In this document: positions 59,076-64,000 of the stretch, piece after piece
Position numbering within the stretch: position 1 is the first letter of the stretch
How the letters are laid out: each line of letters opens with the position of its first letter
Assembly: GCF_019697375.1 (NCBI RefSeq)
Contig: NZ_JAHCDI010000004.1
Span: 2,281,324-2,345,323, forward strand
Source of the DNA: Micromonospora tarapacensis
GTDB taxonomy: Bacteria > Actinomycetota > Actinomycetes > Mycobacteriales > Micromonosporaceae
DNA: 64,000 nucleotides
Reading direction: 5' to 3'
Translations under genes and position numbers: made by a program
The notes under the pieces: model-generated
The model's input: only the letters and a program-made list of their open reading frames with translations
Told to the model about the DNA's origin: nothing
The model's database searches: none

Positions 59076-59995
59076 CCACCGAATGGACCGTCGTCGCCGC
59101 CGCCGAACAGTTCACCCTGGACACCCGCAACGCCGGTGAGCTGACCTTCACCGTCTCCAACCCGGGGGTCGCGCCGGACACGGTGGTGTTCGACGTGGCG
59201 CCCGGCGAGGGCACGCAGCGGTCCTGGTTCACCGTCACCGAGCCGCAGCGGGTGGTCCCCGGGCAGGGCTCCGTGTCGTTCCTGGTCCGCCTGGCCGTGC
59301 CGCCGGGCACGCCGTCGCGGCGCTACGACATGACCGGGTTCGCGTACTCGGCGAACACCGCGCCGGAGGAGAGTTCCCGGGCCAGCGGGCGGGTCACCTA
59401 CGAGGTGCGGGCCGTGGCGCCGCCGAAACGTACGCCCTGGCCGTGGATCGCCGCGGCGGCGGCCCTCGTGCTGGTGGTCTCGGCGGTGGTGGTGTTCCTG
59501 GTGGCCCGCGACGACGAACCACCGCCGGAGCTACGGGTGGTGACCATCGAGGCGGAGAGCCTGGTGGCCGGGGCGCAGGTCGAGTCACCGTCGAGTTCCG
59601 GTGCGACCGTGGCCGTCCAGCCGAACTGCTGCGAGGTGACGTGGTCGCAGGACGCACAGCTGTTCTTCCTCGGCCGCGCGGTCAACGACCGGCTCACCGT
59701 GACGGTGGAGCTGCCCGCCGAGGCGACCTGGCAGCTGTCCACCGTGCGGACCACCTCGTTCGACTATGCCAACACGGTGTTCCTGATCGACGGACGGCAG
59801 GTCGGTGACCCGTTCATCGGCTTCACCCCCAAGGTGCAGATCACCGACTGGGTCGACGTGGGCCGGGTGCGGCTCGGCTCCGGCCCGCACCGGATCACGC
59901 TGGTCGCGATCGGCAAGACGCAGAGCACCAACCGCTACTTCGCCGGCATCGACATGATCCGGTTCAGCGAGGTCCCGCCGGAGGACAAGCGGTGA
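59072..59995 (+). CDS. Membrane protein with cytosolic Ig-like and exterior carbohydrate-binding-like domains
   Basis: A 307-residue protein without signal peptide. Residues 1-112 are an Ig-like beta-sandwich ([35 protein letters not shown]). A basic PPKRTP precedes one transmembrane helix at 122-145. Residues 155-305 resemble a CBM6/35-like jelly roll: [50 protein letters not shown], and [14 protein letters not shown]...GIDMIRF. The positive-inside pattern puts the Ig domain in the cytosol and the sugar-binding-like domain outside. As part of the operon (ATGA coupling on both sides), it could tether the system to membrane and wall. Confidence 0.75.
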   Translation: MTTEWTVVAAAEQFTLDTRNAGELTFTVSNPGVAPDTVVFDVAPGEGTQRSWFTVTEPQRVVPGQGSVSFLVRLAVPPGTPSRRYDMTGFAYSANTAPEESSRASGRVTYEVRAVAPPKRTPWPWIAAAAALVLVVSAVVVFLVARDDEPPPELRVVTIEAESLVAGAQVESPSSSGATVAVQPNCCEVTWSQDAQLFFLGRAVNDRLTVTVELPAEATWQLSTVRTTSFDYANTVFLIDGRQVGDPFIGFTPKVQITDWVDVGRVRLGSGPHRITLVAIGKTQSTNRYFAGIDMIRFSEVPPEDKR

Positions 59996-60447
59996 GCGGT
60001 CAGCAGAAGGCCCTGCTCGCCACCCTCGGCGTGCTGCTGGTGGTGTTGTTCGCGGTGGCGCTCGGCGCGGGACGGGGCGACCGGGGCGACCCGGCGGCCC
60101 GGCACCCGTTGGTCGACCTGCTGGGCGGGGTCGGCGGCGGGCGCAGCGCGGTCGACCCGGCGGCGGTCGACGCGGACTGCGCCGAGGCGCCCGGTCGACT
60201 GGCGGTCACCGACCGCTGTGCGCTGCGGGTGGCCGACCCGGGTGGGCTGCGCACCCTGGTCCTGCGCAGTCCGGACGCGTTCACCGTGCGGGCCGTGGCC
60301 CCCGGCGACGCCGACGTGACCGTCACCGACGAGGTCACGCCGGCCGGCGACGGCACCGGCGCGGTGGCCCGGGTCGCCGTCGACCGGGCCACCACGGTGC
60401 TGGTGAGCTGCCCCGGCGGCTGCCTCGTCACGGTCACCCGGGACTGA
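59992..60447 (+). CDS. Single-span membrane protein of the contractile-system operon
   Basis: A 151-residue protein: [26 protein letters not shown] anchors it, and the rest is probably exterior. The exterior part has two cysteine pairs ([28 protein letters not shown]). No family recognised. Start GTG 59992 overlaps the previous stop (GTGA). The conserved position suggests a membrane-associated accessory protein. Confidence 0.7.
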   Translation: MSGQQKALLATLGVLLVVLFAVALGAGRGDRGDPAARHPLVDLLGGVGGGRSAVDPAAVDADCAEAPGRLAVTDRCALRVADPGGLRTLVLRSPDAFTVRAVAPGDADVTVTDEVTPAGDGTGAVARVAVDRATTVLVSCPGGCLVTVTRD

Positions 60448-60461
60448 GGCGGGGGGCCGGG

Positions 60462-61229
60462 ATGGGTGCGTTGCGCAGGCCGTTCCTGCTGCTGGCGATG
60501 CTCGCCCTGGTGCTGGCGGTCGGTGTCGAGGTCGGTGCCGGGCTGCTGCTGGGCGGCGGCGATGCCGGCGCGGCGCTGGTCGGCAGCGCCGACGACCTCG
60601 GCGTCGAGGTCGGCGAGGTGAGCGGGGTCAGCGAACCGTCCGGTCGGGGCACCGGCCACCTGGCGCTGATCGACGCGGTGGCGCTCTGGACGACGGGGCT
60701 GTTCTGCCTGGGTCTGGTGCTGCCCGAGCGGATCCACGGCCGGGTGCAGGGCGTCGCCACGCTGATCTTCTCCATCATCCTGATCATCGTGGCCGTCGTG
60801 GCCCTGATCGTCGCCTTCGTCGAGCTGATGATCATGGTCTCGCTGTTCTCGGCGCCGCCGTTCGGCACGCTGGCCTACCTGGCGCTGTGGGGATTCTTTC
60901 CGGTCGGCGACGCCGCCGTGCTGCTCGGCCTGGTGCTGCTGCTCAAGCTGGCCTGGGCCGGGCTGCTGATCCTGGCCCAGCCGAAGTTCCTGCAGAACAA
61001 GGGTCTGGTGCTGCTGATCCTGACCAGCCTGCTCTGCACGGTGGTGCTGGAGTTCCTGCACCACCTGCTGCCGGTGATCCTGGTGAGCATCCTCGACGAC
61101 CTCGGCGCGATCGTCTTCGCGGTCATCGCGATCATCTGGGCGCTGGTGCTGCTGATCGGCTCGATCCCGGCGATCGTCAAGGCGATTCGCGCCACCGCCG
61201 CCCTGCGCGCCGAATCGCGAACGGCGTGA
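60462..61229 (+). CDS. Polytopic membrane protein, last gene of the contractile-system operon
   Basis: A 255-residue protein. A signal-anchor-like start MGALRRPFLLLAMLALVLAVGVEVGAGLLLG is followed by an exterior acidic loop (about residues 35-65). About five more helices follow, including FSIILIIVAVVALIVAFVELMIMV and GLVLLILTSLLCTVVLEFLHHLLPVILVSIL, and a short basic tail KAIRATAALRAESRTA. I do not recognise a family. ATG 60462 follows a G-rich stretch 15 bases after the previous stop. A perfect palindrome ends the operon 30 bases later. Confidence 0.75.
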   Translation: MGALRRPFLLLAMLALVLAVGVEVGAGLLLGGGDAGAALVGSADDLGVEVGEVSGVSEPSGRGTGHLALIDAVALWTTGLFCLGLVLPERIHGRVQGVATLIFSIILIIVAVVALIVAFVELMIMVSLFSAPPFGTLAYLALWGFFPVGDAAVLLGLVLLLKLAWAGLLILAQPKFLQNKGLVLLILTSLLCTVVLEFLHHLLPVILVSILDDLGAIVFAVIAIIWALVLLIGSIPAIVKAIRATAALRAESRTA

Positions 61230-61258
61230 CCGTTCCCCCGTCATCCGCCGATCGCGAA

Positions 61259-61292
61259 CCTGCCCTGCCGGACGGCCGTCCGGCAGGGCAGG
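61259..61292. terminator. Perfect 34-base palindrome ending the contractile-system operon
   Basis: CCTGCCCTGCCGGACGG (61259-61275) and its exact complement CCGTCCGGCAGGGCAGG (61276-61292): 17-bp arms with no spacer. It sits between convergent genes, and is a strong bidirectional terminator. Confidence 0.85.
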
Positions 61293-61302
61293 AAGGCGAC
61301 GG

Positions 61303-63627
61303 TCAGCTGAGCTCGGTCGTGGTCCAGCGCGCCGAGGCGTTGGTGACGGCCACGGTGTCACCGGTCAACGTGGTCAGCGCCTGCGCGTCCCGCCGGGCGC
61401 TCGTACCGACCCAGAGCTCGACGTCACCGGGCTCCACGACCCGGGTGAGCGTGCGGTCGGAGAAGGCCAGACGGGTCGTGGGCACCGTCAGCTCCACCGT
61501 GACCGACTGGCCCGGTTCCAGGTGGACCCGCCGGTATCCGAGCAGCTGCGCCACCGGCCGGGTGACCGACGCCACCAGGTCGCGGCCGTAGAGTTGGACC
61601 ACCTCGTCGCCGGCGACCGCGCCGGTGTTCGTGACGCGCACCGCCACGGGCACTGCGCCGTCGGTCGGCACCGTGCCGGGCACCGTCAGATCGGCGTACT
61701 CGAAGGTGGTGTAGGACAGGCCGTGGCCGAACGGCGCCGCGGGGGTCGCCAGCAGGTTGGTCACCTCGTTACCGTCGCCCAGCGCGGGATGCAGGTACGA
61801 GTACGGCTGCGCCCCCGCCGAACGGGGCAGGCTGACCGGCAGCCGGCCCGACGGGTTGACCCGGCCGGAGAGCACCCCGGCGATCGCACCGGCGCCCTCC
61901 TCACCGGGGAAGAACGCCTGCACCACCGCGGCGCACCGCGCCAGTGCCCAGTCGACCGCGTACGGCCGGCCGGTGAGCAGCACCAGGACGACCGGGCGTC
62001 CCGTCGCCAGCACCGCCTCGACCAGTTCACGCTGGACTCCGGGCAACTCCAGGTCGTCCCGGTCGCAGCCCTCGCCCACCGTGCCGCGCCCGAAGAGCCC
62101 GGCGTGGTCGCCGACGACGAGGACCGCGACGTCCGAGGCGGTCGCCGCGGCCACCGCCTCGGCGAAGCCGGACCGGTCGTCGTCGTCCACGTCACAGCCC
62201 CGCGCCCAGGTGACGAGGTCGGTGCCGAACTCGACCCGCATCGCGTCGAGCATCGTCGGCACCTCGATGCCGGTCTCCACGTCGGGGTGCTGGACGAGCA
62301 CGTGGTTGAGGAAGGAGTAACACCCGAAGAGCGCACCCTGCCGGTCGGCGTTCGGGCCGATGACCGCGACCCGCCGACCGGCCGGCAGCGGCAGCGCGTC
62401 CTGGTTGGCGAGCAGGACGATCGACTTCTCGGCGAGGCGGCGGGCGATCGCCCGGTGCTCGGGCGAGTCGAGGTCGACCGCCTGGGTCGGCTCGTCGGCG
62501 AAGGTGGCGTCGAGCAGCCCGAGTTCCGCCTTCTGGCGCAGCACCCGCAGCACCGCCCGGTCGACGAGCGCCTCGTCGAGCCGGCCCGCCCGCACCGTCT
62601 CCCGCAGGGTCAGGTAGGCGTCACCCGTCGGAAGCTCGATGTCGACGCCGGCGGTCAGCGCCTGCACGGCCGCCTCCGCGTGGTCGGCCGCGACGTGATG
62701 CAGCAGGTGGAGGAACGCCACGCCGAAGTAGTCGGCCACCACCGTGCCGTCGAAGCCCCAGCGGTCCCGCAGCACTCCGGTCAGCATGGTCGGGTCGGCG
62801 GCGACGGGTACGCCGTCGATCTCGGCGTAGGAGTGCATCACGGAGCGCGCGTTTCCGTCGAGGAGCGCCATCTCGAACGGGACGAGCAGCACGTCGGCGA
62901 GTTCGCGCGGGCCGGCGTGCACCGGGGCGAAGTTGCGCCCGGCGCGCGAGGCGGAGTATCCGGCGAAGTGCTTGAGGGCGGCGTGCACACCCTGTGACTG
63001 CAGCCCACGCACGTACGAGGTGCCGAGGGTGCCGACCAGGTAGGGGTCCTCGGCGATGCACTCGTCGACCCGTCCCCAGCGCGGATCCCGGATCACGTCG
63101 AGCACGGGGGCGAGACCCTGGTGGATGCCCAGAGCCCGCATCGACGCCCCGATCGCCGCAGCCATCTCGGTGACGAGTTCGGGATCGAAGGCGGCGCCCC
63201 AGGCCAGCGGGGTGGGGAAGGTGGCGGCCTTCCACGCCGACAGCCCGGTGAGACACTCCTCGTGGACGATCGCCGGGATGCCGAGCCGGGTGCCCGTCAC
63301 CAGGTCCGACTGGAACTTCCACAGCCATGACGCGCGGGCGGCGGCGTCGACGGGGCGGGTGCCGTAGGCCCGGGTGAGATGGCCGAGCCCGTGCCGGGAG
63401 AAGTCCTCGAGCCGGCCGATGTCGCCGAACTCGCCCTGCAGCGGCGCGACCGCCTCGCCCTCCTCCTTCTCCCAGAAGCCGACCAGCTGCGCGATCTTCT
63501 CCTCGATCGTCATCCGGCCGAGCAGCTCACGCACCCGTGCCTCGCCGTCCGACCCGTCGGGCCGGTCGCCACCTGGGCCGGTATGGGCCGACGACGGCCC
63601 ACCCACCACCCCGCTGACCTCAGTCAT
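61303..63627 (-). CDS. Glycoside hydrolase family 3 beta-glucosidase-like enzyme
   Basis: A 774-residue enzyme without signal peptide. Residues 20-360 are the GH3 N-domain: MTIEEKIAQLVGFW, QGLAPVLDVIRDPRWGRVDECIAEDPYLVG, HAALKHFAGYSASRAGRN and the nucleophile Asp in FDGTVVADYFGV near residue 300. The GH3 C-domain follows (SIVLLANQDALPLPAGRRVAVIGPNAD), then GHGLSYTTFEYADL and a fibronectin-III-like end (VTNTGAVAGDEVVQLYGRD). It probably hydrolyses beta-linked gluco- or xylo-oligosaccharides taken up by the adjacent ABC transporter. Start ATG 63627; upstream AGAGGGG is rather distant. An in-frame start at 63723 would add 32 residues. Confidence 0.92.
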   Translation of the reverse strand: MTEVSGVVGGPSSAHTGPGGDRPDGSDGEARVRELLGRMTIEEKIAQLVGFWEKEEGEAVAPLQGEFGDIGRLEDFSRHGLGHLTRAYGTRPVDAAARASWLWKFQSDLVTGTRLGIPAIVHEECLTGLSAWKAATFPTPLAWGAAFDPELVTEMAAAIGASMRALGIHQGLAPVLDVIRDPRWGRVDECIAEDPYLVGTLGTSYVRGLQSQGVHAALKHFAGYSASRAGRNFAPVHAGPRELADVLLVPFEMALLDGNARSVMHSYAEIDGVPVAADPTMLTGVLRDRWGFDGTVVADYFGVAFLHLLHHVAADHAEAAVQALTAGVDIELPTGDAYLTLRETVRAGRLDEALVDRAVLRVLRQKAELGLLDATFADEPTQAVDLDSPEHRAIARRLAEKSIVLLANQDALPLPAGRRVAVIGPNADRQGALFGCYSFLNHVLVQHPDVETGIEVPTMLDAMRVEFGTDLVTWARGCDVDDDDRSGFAEAVAAATASDVAVLVVGDHAGLFGRGTVGEGCDRDDLELPGVQRELVEAVLATGRPVVLVLLTGRPYAVDWALARCAAVVQAFFPGEEGAGAIAGVLSGRVNPSGRLPVSLPRSAGAQPYSYLHPALGDGNEVTNLLATPAAPFGHGLSYTTFEYADLTVPGTVPTDGAVPVAVRVTNTGAVAGDEVVQLYGRDLVASVTRPVAQLLGYRRVHLEPGQSVTVELTVPTTRLAFSDRTLTRVVEPGDVELWVGTSARRDAQALTTLTGDTVAVTNASARWTTTELS

Positions 63628-63744
63628 GCTGTTGCTACCCCTCTGTTGCTCATGCCGGCCCTCCGCTGCGCTTCGGGCCGTCATGAGGCACCGACGCGCT
63701 GAACCGATGATTCGCTCGCTCACGCTCGCTCATGCCGCTACCGC

Positions 63745-64000
63745 TCAGCCCTTGACCGCACCTTGGAGGCCACCGACGATCTGCTTCTCGGCGAACGTGA
63801 AGAAAATAAGCGCCGGCAGCATCGCCAGCGAGGTGAAGGCGAGGATTCCCGCCGTGTCGGAGGTGTACTGGCTGGAGAAATTCTGCACGCCCAGCGGCAG
63901 GGTGTGCAGGCTGGCGTCGCCGAGCACGAGCAGCGGCAGGAGGAAGGCGTTCCAACTCGTGACAAACGCGAGGATCCCGACGGTGACCATCGCCGGCCGC
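63745..64000 (-). CDS. Carbohydrate ABC transporter permease (MalG-type), C-terminal part
   Basis: The last 84 or so residues of an inner-membrane sugar permease; the rest lies beyond the window. Seen: GILAFVTSWNAFLLPLLVL, then LPLGVQNFSSQYTSD, LAMLPALIFFTFAEKQIVGGLQGAVKG at the C-terminus, typical of the MalG/CUT1 family. Upstream (to the right) one expects the partner permease and binding protein. It is followed 117 bases later by the GH3 gene, on the same strand, suggesting one oligosaccharide uptake-and-hydrolysis operon. Confidence 0.9.
   Translation of the reverse strand, partial: RPAMVTVGILAFVTSWNAFLLPLLVLGDASLHTLPLGVQNFSSQYTSDTAGILAFTSLAMLPALIFFTFAEKQIVGGLQGAVKG

Noticed and set aside
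47150..61229. Prophage or phage-tail remnant
   Set aside because: Tail-like genes only; no capsid, portal, terminase, integrase or lysin, base composition as in the neighbours, and several membrane genes woven into the same operon.
63628..63744. Repeats of CTCGCTCACG in the gap before the GH3 gene as regulatory sites
   Set aside because: They read as simple low-complexity repeats; no operator-like palindrome of the AGCGCT type was seen here.

Overview
The window is about 72-74% G+C. Its coding style is that of a filamentous actinomycete: GTG starts, ATGA/GTGA translational coupling and strong third-position G/C. Gene content points to the Micromonosporaceae (Micromonospora/Salinispora-like): a type II PKS cluster, a branched-chain-type 2-oxoacid dehydrogenase next to an Lrp regulator, many LuxR/STAND regulators, a LacI regulator with an AGCGCT-type operator, and a contractile-injection locus. 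The genus is an inference. No tRNA, rRNA, CRISPR array or transposase was seen.

Layout. 1-7.6 kb: housekeeping and envelope genes (STAND/LuxR regulator, ferric-reductase-like flavoprotein, LtrA, DoxX-like protein, FKBP isomerase, STAS protein, L,D-transpeptidase). 7.8-12 kb: bkdABC-type operon (E1 alpha, E1 beta, E2) divergent from an Lrp/AsnC regulator. 12-18 kb: LigD polymerase domain, phosphoesterase, and glyA preceded by a ZTP (pfl) riboswitch. 18.2-29.2 kb: an aromatic type II polyketide cluster. Its leftward operon runs TcmI-like cyclase, accDA-accB-accC, ACP-cyclase fusion, cupin, KS alpha, KS beta/CLF, ABM protein. Its rightward operon runs SARP regulator, second TcmI-like cyclase, FAD monooxygenase. 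The shared intergenic region carries paired 11-bp-spaced heptamers facing both ways. No ketoreductase is present, so an unreduced, spore-pigment-like polyketide is likely. 29.4-47 kb: mixed genes (helix-hairpin-helix membrane protein, beta-helix surface protein, APC permease, DUF5995, LuxR/STAND regulator, adenylate-cyclase-type STAND protein, hydrolases, methyltransferase, MFS exporter with divergent LacI). 47.1-61.2 kb: an almost gap-free rightward operon for a compact contractile injection system (CIS). 61.3-64 kb: a GH3 beta-glucosidase and the end of a sugar ABC permease.

The CIS operon is the most unusual part. It encodes an LppM-like lipoprotein, a holin-like protein, a membrane protein with an HExxH motif, a Pvc16-like protein, sheath, tube, a proline/arginine-rich protein, a LysM-adaptor/VgrG fusion, a spike-tip-like protein, gp25, a baseplate-J protein fused to an Asp-box propeller, tail protein I, and three membrane proteins, one with a carbohydrate-binding-like exterior. 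I see no AAA+ ATPase, tape measure or capsid/terminase genes. This suggests a membrane-associated, stripped-down CIS rather than a prophage.

Caveat: about eleven genes are interrupted by what look like single-base indels, several of them in runs of C or G. Most are probably sequence errors rather than true pseudogenes. They are annotated as one gene each, with the suspected site given.
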